This document shows, piece by piece, positions 1-11,200 of a stretch of DNA of 64,000 nucleotides. The position numbers were made by a program, and so were the translations under genes. This stretch comes from Pelagophyceae sp. CCMP2097 (taxonomy: Eukaryota > Sar > Pelagophyceae). The stretch is from assembly GCA_026770575.1 (NCBI GenBank), contig MU657181.1:160807-224806 (forward strand), in the 5' to 3' direction. Positions within the stretch are counted from its first letter, which is position 1; each line of letters starts with the position of its first letter. The notes under the pieces are model-generated. The model was not told the origin of the DNA and did not search any database. It saw nothing but the letters and a program-made list of their open reading frames with translations.

Positions 1-2
1 CG

Positions 3-1295
3 TCAGAGTCTGGGGGCTTTGACGACGTCGCGACGGGTGCTGATGACGATTTCGGGGGCTTTGACGTTATCGCGCCGGCTGCGGGCGTTGCTGCACCGGC
101 TGCTGATTCAGAATTTGGAGCCTTTGATGGACCGGTCGCGGAGGACGACGCTGCTGCGCCGTTCGCCGACGCTGAGTTCGGCGCGTTTGGCGATGCAGGC
201 GGCGACGACGACGACGGGTTCGGCACGTTCGATGCGCCTGCGGCGCCGCCGGCGGCGGACGCCGAGTTCGGCGCGTTCGGCGACGCCACCGCGCCGGCCG
301 CGGCCGACGACGACGCCGAGTTTGGCGTGTTTGACGACGTGCCTGCGGCGTTTGGCGCCGCGCCCGCGTTTGGCGACTTTGGCGACTTTGACGTCGGCGC
401 GGCGGCGGTGGTCCCAGCGCCGCAGGCGGAGGCCGCCGGCGCGTCCGGCGCGGCGCCGGCGGGATTTGGCGACTTTGGCACGTTTGAGAGCGTGGCGTCG
501 GGCGAGACGGCGGCGCTGTCCGCCGACGACGCCGCCCTCATAGAGCGCGTGCGCGCGGCGTTCTGCGGCGCGTGCGCCGACGGGCCGCTGCCGCCGGCCG
601 TGCCGGCGGGCGCGGGCGTGCGATTCTGGGACGACGTGCGCGCGGCAGCCGCGGGCCTGCCCGCGTGCGGCGCCGCGGCGGCGCTGCCCGAGGGCCTCTG
701 CGCGCGCCTCGCCGCGGCCCTCTCGCTCTCGGACGACGCCGTCGACGACGAGGTCGAGGCGGCCGCCATTGACGCGCAGCGGCCGAGCATCGTGGGCGCC
801 GCCCCACCGCAGACGCCTCACCGCGCCGCGCGCGCTGGCAGCGGCGCCGCGCCGGCGTTCGACGACCTCTCCGCGTTCATCTCCAACGACGGCGACCACG
901 GTGCGCAGCCGGACGCCGACGGCCAGTCGCGCGAAGCGTCGGCCTTTGCCGGCGCGCTCGACGACGCGACGTGGGACTTCCTCGACGCGGTTTCGTCGAA
1001 GCCTTCCCGCGCCGAGCCCAACGCGTTTGAGTCGTTTTTGCCGTTTTGCCTAGAGTCTGCGCGCGGCGCGGAGCCCATCGACGGGACGATGGCCACGCCG
1101 GTGGCGGCTGCGGACCGCGTCGCCGCGGACCTCGGCGTGACGAGCCTCGCCGCCGGCGGCCTCGCCGCCGCCACGCCCGCGCCCGCGCCGACGGCTGCCG
1201 CGCGGCAGCGGCTGAACAAGCTCATCGACGACCTTCCGGACTACAGCTTCCTCCTCGCCAAAGCGCTTGCGGCCCCGCAGGGCCAGCGTGCCTAA
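3..1295 (+). CDS. Partial protein with repeated DFGxF / EFGAF motifs, aftiphilin/synergin-like
   Basis: The reading frame is open from the window edge, so the N-terminus is missing; about 430 codons remain. The first 170 residues repeat short acidic-aromatic motifs (EFGAF, GFGTF, DFGDF, FGDFGTF) in Ala/Asp-rich sequence. Motifs of the type [DE]FGxF bind the gamma-ear/GGA-ear of AP-1 clathrin adaptors in gamma-synergin, aftiphilin and epsinR. The C-terminal end (LPDYSFLLAKAL) resembles the LPDLSFM-type segment I remember near the end of aftiphilin/synergin proteins. A role in clathrin-adaptor trafficking at the TGN/endosome is therefore inferred. No catalytic domain is visible. The repeats could also be simple low-complexity expansion. 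Confidence 0.6.
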   Translation, partial: SESGGFDDVATGADDDFGGFDVIAPAAGVAAPAADSEFGAFDGPVAEDDAAAPFADAEFGAFGDAGGDDDDGFGTFDAPAAPPAADAEFGAFGDATAPAAADDDAEFGVFDDVPAAFGAAPAFGDFGDFDVGAAAVVPAPQAEAAGASGAAPAGFGDFGTFESVASGETAALSADDAALIERVRAAFCGACADGPLPPAVPAGAGVRFWDDVRAAAAGLPACGAAAALPEGLCARLAAALSLSDDAVDDEVEAAAIDAQRPSIVGAAPPQTPHRAARAGSGAAPAFDDLSAFISNDGDHGAQPDADGQSREASAFAGALDDATWDFLDAVSSKPSRAEPNAFESFLPFCLESARGAEPIDGTMATPVAAADRVAADLGVTSLAAGGLAAATPAPAPTAAARQRLNKLIDDLPDYSFLLAKALAAPQGQRA

Positions 1296-1959
1296 CGACC
1301 GGCAAGACGCCACGCGCGGACCGCGCCGCCCCGCGCAACCGGCGCGCAGCACCGCGGCCGCGCGGACTAAACCAAAGACTGCCAGCGAGCCTCTTGCTTC
1401 ATGACGAGCAGAAGGGACAAACAACACGCACCTCTACACCGACTTCCCCAAAACGCGTACTCGCCGCTGCCGTGCCCCTCTACCTCCTCAACCCAAAACA
1501 TAAACTCCCGGCCATGACCAACACCGGCCCACAATGTGTTGGACTGCCTGGCCGGCCACTTAGGCCACCGTACCGCTTCGGCGTGCGAAAAGAAAGCCGC
1601 CCGTGTTGCAAATGAGCCGCCGAGGAGACGCAAAAGTCGTCGGCGCGCCCAAATGCAGCGAGTGGAGACGTACCCGGCAGCGAGGCAGAACGGTCGAAGC
1701 CCTTCGGGGTGGATGACCAGTCGCTCCTGTGCAGCCCCCTCGACTGCACGTGGCTCGCCGCGCCTGTCCTCTCCCCGGGATATTAAATCAAACCCTCACC
1801 CTCAACTCCGAGATGCCAAGTCTCATACGCTACAAATTATACCTTTGTGATGCCGAATGCCACTCTACACTCACTTGGAGATGCCGAGCCTCACAGGTCT
1901 AAAGCTAGAGCCCTTAGAGCCCCATCCAGCAGGGTGGATTTAAAGCAAGCTATAGCTTA
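1296..1959. other. Intergenic spacer between convergent genes
   Basis: I see no convincing gene. The right part (about 1790-1950) is less GC-rich and carries two imperfect copies of a GAGATGCC(A/G)AG(T/C)CTCA element. The spacer lies between the 3' ends of the two flanking genes. Confidence 0.5.
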
Positions 1960-3414
1960 TTAGAGGTAGCCAAGTATGCTGATGCCGCCGTCGTCGCCGT
2001 CGTCGACGAGGCCGGCCCCGACGAAACCGGGCCAGTGGTTGTCGAAGCCCAGCAGCTCGTCGTCGTCGTCGTCGTCGTCGCTGTCGTCGCTGTCCAAGTA
2101 GCGCGTCTGCGTGTCAGTCGAGTCCGACGACGGCGACGGCGACTCGGCGTCAGAGTCGCCGTCGCGCGCGACGGCGGCGGCGGCGTACCTCGCGACGACG
2201 CCGCGCCGCCACGTCCGGTGCGAGTCCTGCAGCGGCTCGCGCACGTGGAAGCACGGCGACGCGTCGACGTCGAAGAGAAAAGGCCGCGCGAGGCCAAAAT
2301 TGACAGTCGCCGACAACGACGCCGTGTCGAGGCCGACGACGGGGTACAGCCTGCGACGGCATCTCCGGATGGAGCTCTTCGACAAGGCGGGGGTTCCCGG
2401 CCCCGGACGCGGGCGGCGACTTGTACTTTCGGCGATTGGACCGGGGCGGGATGATGGTGTGCGCCACGCCGAGGAACTTGCCGTTGTGCGTGAAGAAGAC
2501 CGACGCCGCCGACGACGCCGCCAGGTGCGGCTCGTGCAGCAGGACGCCGCAGCCCACCGTGTCGCCAGCGCCAAAGCGCGGCCACTCGAAGTCGCGCGCC
2601 GCGCCGGCGTGGAAGACCTGCGCCGGCGAGCATGAGGCGTGGCCGCGCTTCCGGCGACACGGTCGGCGGCGCCTCCCAGCGTCGCCGTCGTGCCCCGGTC
2701 CCTCTGTTGCCGATTGACACGGCGGTTTGCGTGGCCGTCGTCGCCGTGGTAGCCCCAGGACCGGCGGCACCAGCCCGGCTGGCGGTTGCGCCCTGGGAAT
2801 CCGCGCTTGCAGAGTCCTATCGCGACGCAGCCGGAGTCGTTGCCGTTTCCGCGGGCCTCGACCTCGACTTCAAAGTAGCCGCAGCACCGGAGCGCGTACG
2901 TCGGTTCGCCGGCGCGGTCAGCGGCGGGCAGGGCGAGGACGGCGCGGTCGAGGCCGCCGAAGAAGGCGTTGCCGACGGAGGCCGCGTCGTCGCCGTCGCC
3001 GCGTGAACGATACGTCAGCTTCGTCACGCCCGCGGAAAGCTGCTCCGCGGAGACGGCCGCCAGCCGCCGGCCGCCGCGCGGCGCAGCCGGCGTGGCCTTC
3101 ATCGCCGTGGGCCACTTGCGCGGCACGAGCCGCGCGACGTGCGCGGCGCGGAGCTGCGCCCCGCGGAGACCGCGCGCGGTGCCGAGGCGATGGAAGAAGG
3201 CCTCTGCAGCGGCTTGCAGCTTGCGGCCGCCGGCGGGCCGCGCCTCGACGGCGGTGGCGCGCTGGAAGCTGCGGTCGACGACGTGTGCCCAGAGCCCCCA
3301 CTCCAGCGAGAGCGCCCATGCCGCCTTAGACGTCGTCCCATAGCGCAGCAGGTCCTTCGGGCCCAGCCACCGCAGCACCTCGCGCTCCACCTCGACGCAC
3401 GCCAGGCGCTCCAT
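1960..3414 (-). CDS. F-box-like + SPRY domain protein
   Basis: Model: exons 3414-2719, 2617-2427 and 2350-1960 (425 aa). Intron 1 is phase 0 (donor GTCAAT), intron 2 phase 2 (donor GTACAAG). Splicing restores a continuous SPRY domain, which otherwise runs through two reading frames. Residues 1-40 carry an F-box-like helix (LRWLGPKDLLRYGTTSKAAW). SPRY hallmarks follow: YFEVEV, GLCKRGFP, WGYHGDDG, GDTVGCG, FFTHNGKFLG, LYPVVGL and VNFG. The C-terminal tail is acidic (DDSDDDDDDDE). F-box/SPRY proteins usually act as substrate receptors of SCF-type ubiquitin ligases; that role is inferred. Start 3414 precedes the F-box helix; in-frame upstream ATGs exist but give basic, unstructured sequence. It diverges from ATG8. 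Confidence 0.75.
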   Translation of the reverse strand: MERLACVEVEREVLRWLGPKDLLRYGTTSKAAWALSLEWGLWAHVVDRSFQRATAVEARPAGGRKLQAAAEAFFHRLGTARGLRGAQLRAAHVARLVPRKWPTAMKATPAAPRGGRRLAAVSAEQLSAGVTKLTYRSRGDGDDAASVGNAFFGGLDRAVLALPAADRAGEPTYALRCCGYFEVEVEARGNGNDSGCVAIGLCKRGFPGRNRQPGWCRRSWGYHGDDGHANRRVNRQQRDRGTTATLGGAADRVAGSAATPHARRRRSSTPARRATSSGRALALATRWAAASCCTSRTWRRRRRRRSSSRTTASSSAWRTPSSRPGPIAESTSRRPRPGPGTPALSKSSIRRCRRRLYPVVGLDTASLSATVNFGLARPFLFDVDASPCFHVREPLQDSHRTWRRGVVARYAAAAVARDGDSDAESPSPSSDSTDTQTRYLDSDDSDDDDDDDELLGFDNHWPGFVGAGLVDDGDDGGISILGYL

Positions 3415-4954
<1,540 letters not shown>

Positions 4955-5246
4955 AACGCCGGCGCGCACGCACCCCCAACTCGAACCCCCGCGGCTGCCC
5001 GCGCGTGTCGTCCCTTGCACACGATCCCCTCCTCCCGCGCGCTCGCATCACGGCCGGCGGGGGCCCCGGCGACTTCCAAAGTCGCTGGCCTGTTCATAAT
5101 ACGCACTACGCCGTGTGTATACCACTCTAAATACACGATATCAAACAAACCGCCGCGGAAGGATGCACCTCGACTGTGCTAATCGCCCCCGCTCGCATCC
5201 CTCGGCGGTCTGGACTTGGGTTTCGAAGATTTCCACCTCGCCTTTA

Positions 5247-6730
5247 TTAGAGCCGGGCCGTGAGCTCGCCGACGACGCGGCACTCGTTGCGGGCGTATTG
5301 GTTGAGCCCAACCGCGGCGGAGCAGTTTTGCGCCGTCGAAAAGTGGGCGCCGCCGGGGCAGCTGCGGCAGCAGCTCGGCGCGCCGAAATGGCCCACAGCG
5401 CGCTTCTTCGCCAGGCTTGGGCCGAAGAGTTTGCCGCAGGCTGAAAAACGCGAAGACTCGTTGGCGCTCAGCCGGAGGTGGTGCTGCCACCAGACAAAGT
5501 CGCAGTTCTGCCGCACCGAGACGTCGCGCGACGCGGGCGCCTAGCGGGCGGCCGTCGCGCGAGCCGCCCCGGGTGCCCGCAACATCCGTCGCGAGACAAA
5601 GGCACGGCGCCGCCTCGCGGCCCCGCTAACTCACGGCCTGCGCGGCCCACGGCTTTGGGCCCGGCTGGTTGTAGTGCACGAGGGGCAACTCGTCGTACGA
5701 CAGCGAGACGTACTTTTTCAGTTTGAGGCCATAATAGTACCACATGAGCCCCTGGCCCGTGCCCGCGCCCGCGAGCTCCCACGTGCCTGGCGCATCGCTT
5801 TCAACGGAGCGCCGTGGGCGGTCCGGCGCACCTTTTTTTCGGTCGAGGACTTTAGCGCAGAGCAGCTTCGATGATGGTCGAGGCGTCTGCCAGAGCGCGC
5901 CTGTTTGACAAGGCTCAAGGCCTCCAGGGGAGGAAGCATCGGGCGCCGCGGTGGACGGAGCTCGGCGCTGATGGAGCCGTATCTGTCAAAACCTTGGTTG
6001 CTGAACGGCGGCCGGATGTGGCACGGGCACTTGTTCCGGATCGTGATCGCGCTGAGCTCCGAGAGGATGCGCGACCGACCTGCACGGCGTCTCCTCGGCG
6101 GGGCAGGGCGCGCTCGAAAGTCGCACCTCCGTCGGCGCCGGCGTCTGGCCGGATGACGAAGAAGCCAGAGTTGACGGGCGCGGTGCAGGTGCGGTAGCCG
6201 ACGAGTTCGACTTCCAAAGTGAGCTTGTCGAAGAATGGTTGGAGGGGCTCGATGACGACGACGTCCAAGTCTATGAACATGACGGCGTCGTAGGGGAGCG
6301 TGTATACCGCCAACTTCATGTAGTTCAAGTTCCTGCGCATGAACGCGTAGCGGTCCGAGAGGATGAGGGGCACGAGGTCGTGGACTCGGATGCCGGGCAC
6401 GGCTGCGGCCAGGTCGCGGACGAGGCGCTTGTGGCCGACCTGCCAGTCTTTTGGCGCCGTCGCCCAGGAGCTTCGGTCGTGCGGCGAGTCGTCGCCGAGC
6501 GGCCCCGTCATCAAGACGAATTCGCCGTCGAAGGCGCCCGTCGCGCGCGCGCTGGCGGCCATGGTCAGCGTGGCGCACGCCGACTGGTCCACAAAAGTCG
6601 CCGAAGTCGCCTTGTGCCCCGAGACGACGAGCGCCGCCACGGCGTGCCGCTTGCGCTGCGCCGCCGCGCCGCCGGCGACGACGAGAAAGGACATCGCGAG
6701 GCGGAGCCACGCGCCGCGGCGGGCCGCCAT
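5247..6730 (-). CDS. Family 8 (glycogenin-type) glycosyltransferase, secretory
   Basis: Exons 6730-6127, 6079-5993, 5900-5832, 5786-5635 and 5540-5247 give 401 aa; all four junctions keep phase. Residues 1-23 form a signal peptide or anchor (RLAMSFLVVAGGAAA). GT8 marks: VSGHKATSATFV near the N-terminus, the metal-binding DxD motif in MFIDLDVVVIEPL, NSGFFVIRPD, and a C-terminal block with GLMWYYYGLKLKKY and VHYNQPGPKPW. The last exon adds a Cys-rich stretch (CDFVWWQHH, SCCRSCPGG). A Golgi enzyme transferring a sugar from a nucleotide donor is expected; acceptor unknown. A perfect donor (GTGAGT) overlaps an apparent stop at 5628, so the short version ending there is probably unspliced. The stop overlaps an AATAAA. 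It converges on ATG8, 292 bp apart. Confidence 0.8.
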
Positions 6731-7253
6731 GACGACCACCGCGGGCCCGGGGATGCCGCACGAGCCGCGGGAGCCTCGACCGCCCCGCGCCAAGTGCACA
6801 GGGCCGCCGGCTGCCGACGCCGCGCCGGGTTCGATGCAAGGGCTCGGGGACCTGGCGTGGACGGGTCCGTACGACGTCCCGGGCTCGACTCACTCGGAGG
6901 TCGCGCGAAATCGCTAAAACTTCAGATACCCTCGAGCTGAACTTACTGACAGAGAAGAGCCTGAGAACACGCCAATGTTTGGGGCGCGCGCCGACGACCG
7001 CGACAAGATGGGGGACGCCCCGGCCGCCGCCGTCCTGAAGCCCTGTTGCGTCTGCGACGAGTACAGAGCCCCGCAGGGGCTGAGAGCCTATTACTATCTA
7101 AGAATTTTACAAGCCGCCGCCGGCCGCCGCCCCGAAGCCCTTCTTGGATGTTCCGGAGCGCCGACAGCGGGGTGGATGTGATGAATCGCCGCTCGCGCGC
7201 TTCGAAGACGGCGCGCGCGCTCCGTTGTTCAGCGGCCGCCGGCCGCTGCGTCG
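6731..7253. other. Spacer upstream of the GT8 gene
   Basis: No supported gene. A short open stretch near 7008 (GDAPAAAVLKPCCVCDEY) has a CxxC pair that could be a MYND-finger fragment belonging with the Sel1 remnants downstream, but it is too short to call. Confidence 0.3.
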
Positions 7254-7699
7254 TCACAACCTCGCCTCGTGCATGCTATTCAGACGGCCATGGCGTGCCA
7301 TGGGACCTCGACGAGGCGCTGCGCCTCTACAAGCGCGCCGCGGCCCAGGGGTCCGCCGAAGCCGCGGCGGAGGGCGAAAGGATCGCGGCGTGGCTCGCGG
7401 CATGATCGCCATTGCGGCCGACTCGGCCGACATGATAATCGATTCGGTCGATTTCAAACCGCCCGGCCGCCCGTGCCATCGGCTCGTCACACTACCTTTT
7501 TAAAAAGTGCCTTCGCCGTCGCCTTTGCCTTGTGAATTCGATGAGCGGCTTCAACCTTGTGGCCGTGCCATAGAGCATGTCCGAGCGCCCGTGCGTGCCG
7601 CGGGACCTCGACGAGGCGCTGCGTCTCTTCAAGCGCGCCGCGGCCCAGGAGTTCACCGAGGCCGCAGCGGCAGTCTGCGCGGTGGAGGCGCTCAGGATG
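7254..7699 (+). pseudogene. Two Sel1-repeat gene fragments in tandem
   Basis: Fragment 1 (about 7254-7405) reads YSDGHGVPWDLDEALRLYKR, then AAAQGSAEAAAEGERIAAWL and a stop. Fragment 2 (about 7577-7699) reads VPRDLDEALRLFKRAAAQEF, then TEAAAAVCAVEAL and a stop. Both match the helix-turn-helix of a Sel1-like repeat, and their DNA is nearly identical over about 50 bp (7299-7352 versus 7596-7649). Upstream of fragment 1 a different frame reads RHNLASCML, the expected start of the same repeat, so a frameshift splits it. No full-length gene can be assembled; I read this as a decayed, partly duplicated Sel1 protein gene. Uncaptured introns are an alternative. Confidence 0.55.
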
Positions 7700-8235
7700 T
7701 AGCGGAGGCCGCGGAATCGACGAGGTACGCGTTGCCTCCGGCTTATCCAAAGGCCGCGCTGCTGCCATCTCGGCGCCACATCTCCGCCCCCGGCTGCTGT
7801 CCCTGCGGCGCCGCCAAGAAGCACGGCGCGACGGCGACCAACGACCGCGCCGTCCCTCCAATCACAGATGCTCGACCGAGGAGCCGAGCTGTACTGGACT
7901 CTCCATAAGCCATCCTCCCGGCGTTGATGCCATCCGAGGAGGGCATGCTCTCGCGCAGTCGGGCGCGCCCGAGTGGGGGCACCTTTGGAAAGAGTCCCTA
8001 GCGCAAACTCGTGCGCCTCCGCCGACTGTGCCCGTGGGAGACGCAGGCCGCCGCCCACGGGTCCACTGAACCAATCGATCCAGAACAAGTTTGCAAGTGC
8101 AGATCATATCGCTGAAAAGATTTCAAGTCATCATTGGATTCTACTAATTTCTAGCGGTCGGACCGGCCTCCCGCGCGAGGGCGGGCTGCACGTCGGGCGC
8201 CCGCCGGCATCTCGGGGCGGGCTCCTTCTGCCAGG
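7700..8235. other. Spacer upstream of the giant gene
   Basis: No gene is supported. A less GC-rich stretch (about 8080-8155) lies just upstream of the giant gene's start and is the likeliest promoter location. Confidence 0.4.
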
Positions 8236-11200
8236 ATGTCGCGCACTGAGTGGGCGGAGCTGAGCGCGTCCGCGCGGACGGCGGGCGCGCCGGCGCTGCT
8301 GCGGTCCAAGCTTGCAGCCGAGCTCCTCGTCGGCCGCGACGAGACCAGGCGCATCCTCGCCGTCGAGCAGGTCGAGGTGCGTCGGACGCGCGCATTGGCG
8401 CAAACGCACGGCGCGCGCCGGTGGGGGGGCGCGCGGGTCGGAAAAAGGGCCACACGCTTACGATTCGAAAAATAGTCCAAACGACCGTGTTTCGCGGCGT
8501 TGGCGTTCTCAGTGGCGTGGCGCCGGATGCGGGGCCGGCCGCGCCTTGATACGATCCGTCGTTTTTGAAACGCTTCGTGGTTCTCGGGAAAGGGCCTTGC
8601 GCCCCGACGCGCTTCGCGGTAGGAACCGCGGTCGTCGTCGACTATTGATTGGGTGGCGACGCAGAACTCGCTGGAGTTCGTCTCTTCGCTGGCGGCGCGC
8701 GGCGCGGGTTCGTCGGCGCTGGCGGGGGCGGCGGGCAACGCGCTGCTCACGGCGTCCTCCGCGCTCTTCGCCGCGTCCAAACGCGCCCAGGGCCTCGCCA
8801 CCATCACTGAGGGCTACCGCTACGTCGCGCAAAAGGGCGGCCGCGACGGCGCCTCGCTGCGGCAGTGCGACGAGAGGCTGGCCATGGCGCTCGGCGGCCT
8901 TGGCGGCGAGGCGGACCGCCTCGACCCGGGCTCGTCAATCGTCGTACCCGCGGGCTGGTGCGAGGCCGACGGCTCGGGCCACGTCGTGCTTTTAGTGGTG
9001 AAGCGCGGCGGCTCCAACGCCGACGGGTTTGGCGGCGCGCATGCTGATTTCTTTGGTGTGGCCGTCGTCAACTGCGGCCTCGATGCAGACGGCGCGTGCT
9101 TCCACGCGCAGCGCTTCGACCGCGCGCAGCGCGCCGAGCGGCAGCGCGCGCTGGTCCTGCGCGCCGTGCCGCGGCAGAGGCTGGCGCACGCGGCGGCGTG
9201 GTTCGTGCTACTGCGGCCTTTAGCTCTCGCGCACGGCCACGAGGCGTGGCGCGGCACGTCCTCGCTCTGGGCCGAGTCGCCCGACGGCGCCGCCGCCGCG
9301 CAGTCGGGCAAGCCCTGGGTGCTGGAGCGCCTGGCAAACGAGGCGGGCCTCGGCGGCGCGCGCCGGTTCTACGAGGGCGCGCTGACGTACCTCGGCGACG
9401 ACGAGGCCGTGCGCGGCGAGGCCGACGCCGCCGCGCAGGGCTGGGGCCCCGGCGGCGTCGTCGCTACCGCCGTCGAGGCGCTCGTCTACGTCTGCCGCAG
9501 CCGCGCGGTGGACGCGCGCGCGTGCGCGCTGGCGCTGCAGCTCGCCTGCCTCGATTGTATGGCGGCGCAGCTCGAGGACTTTGGTCTCGTCGGCCTCGAC
9601 GACGGCGACGCCGCGCTCGCCAAGCTGGCCGCGCGCCGCGTCTGCGCGGACGTGGCCCGCGCGCAGCTGGCGCTGCCTGCCGCGGCGCGCGCGGCGCCGC
9701 TGCGCGCCGCCGTCGTGCTCCAGGCGCAGGCGGCGGCGCGGCGCATCGACGCCTACCTCGCTGCGCGCGCGCTCAAGCTGCAGGCGCTTCGGCAGCTCCG
9801 CGCCGATGACCTCGGCGGCCCCGGCCCGGCGAGCCTGCGCTTCGGGCCGCTGCAGGCCTGCGCGCAGTCGTTCCACTCGCTCAAGAGCGACGACGGACCG
9901 TCGATGCTCGACAAGGCCGCCGCGCTCGTCGGCGCCGGGAGCAACGGCGCGGCCGTCAAGGACGAGGCCTACGCGCGCCTCCTCATCAAGCTCGCCGGCG
10001 CGGCGCGGCACGAGCCGCTCGTGCTGCCCATCGACGTCTCGTCGGCGTCGTTCCCGCTCGAGCCGGGCGCGCACGCCGTGGACACCATCGCCGCGGCGGC
10101 GACGGCGATGCGCCGCGCGGACGAGACGTGCTCTTTGATGGACAACCAGCGTGAGTTCGTGCCCGGATCGGCAGCGCGGCGCTTCGCCGTCGTGGCGCAC
10201 CTCTTCCTGCGCGCGCTGCCCTGCCCGCGGCCGCCCGACGAGGTGCTGCAGGAGGACACGCGCATCCACTGCTTCTGGCGCGACGAGGCCATGCGCCGCG
10301 AGACGCAGCGCGACCTCCTCGCGCTCCTCCGGCGCCTCGCGCTCCACGTGCGCGCCTCGTCGGCGTCGATCAAGGCGACGCGCGCGCTGGACGGCGAGCG
10401 CATCCTGACGCTCGCGGCCATCGCCGCCGTCGCCGACGCGGTGACGCGGAGCATCGCCTGCGACGAGCCGTCGCTGCTGAGTCTCTTCTACTCGGGGTGC
10501 TTCGGCGACGCGAAGCACGCCATCCTCGGCGACACGAAGAACGGGTCGTCGCCGTTCGGCTTCAACCTGCGCTTCTTCGCCGCCGAGACGGGCCGCGCGC
10601 TGCTGCCCGACCCGGGCCTCGTCGCGTCGCGGTCCTGCCTCCTAGACTACTTCGAGGCCGTGCAGCGCATCGTGCCCAAGAAGAACGTGCTCTTCCGCTG
10701 GGAGCGCGGCTTCGCCGTGTCGCGCGGCGACGCGCGGCTCCTCGAGCGCCTCTGCGTGGCCATGGCGTACCCGCGCGGCCAGATGGGCGCCTGGCTCCCT
10801 GCCTACCTCACGGGCGAGCGGCCGGGCTTGGTAGACCAGCTCCCAGAGCTGGCCATGCTCCGTGACGTCGTCTTCATCCTTAAGCTGGCCATGGCGCCCG
10901 CCGACGCCGCCGCCACGGGCATCAAAACGTCCGCCACCGTCGAGTTCTCCGTGTCCAACGCGGCGCCGCGCTGGCGCCTCGTCGGCCCCGCCGGCGGCGA
11001 CGACCGACCGCGGAGGCAGGCGCGCCGCGAAAAGTACCCGCGAAACATCGCCGACGCGTGCACCGTGCGCGTCGCCGTGTCCACGTTCGGCCTGGAGCTC
11101 GGGGCCATGCCCGGCTTCCCCGACGCCGAGGACGAGGAGGCGGACCGCTACCTCGACGGCGCCGACGAGGCCGAGGACGACTACGACACGGCCGGCAAGA

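Noticed and set aside
5626..5628. Stop codon as the end of the GT8 protein
   Set aside because: It lies inside a consensus donor (GTGAGTTAG); splicing to 5540 continues a protein-like, Cys-rich tail in frame.
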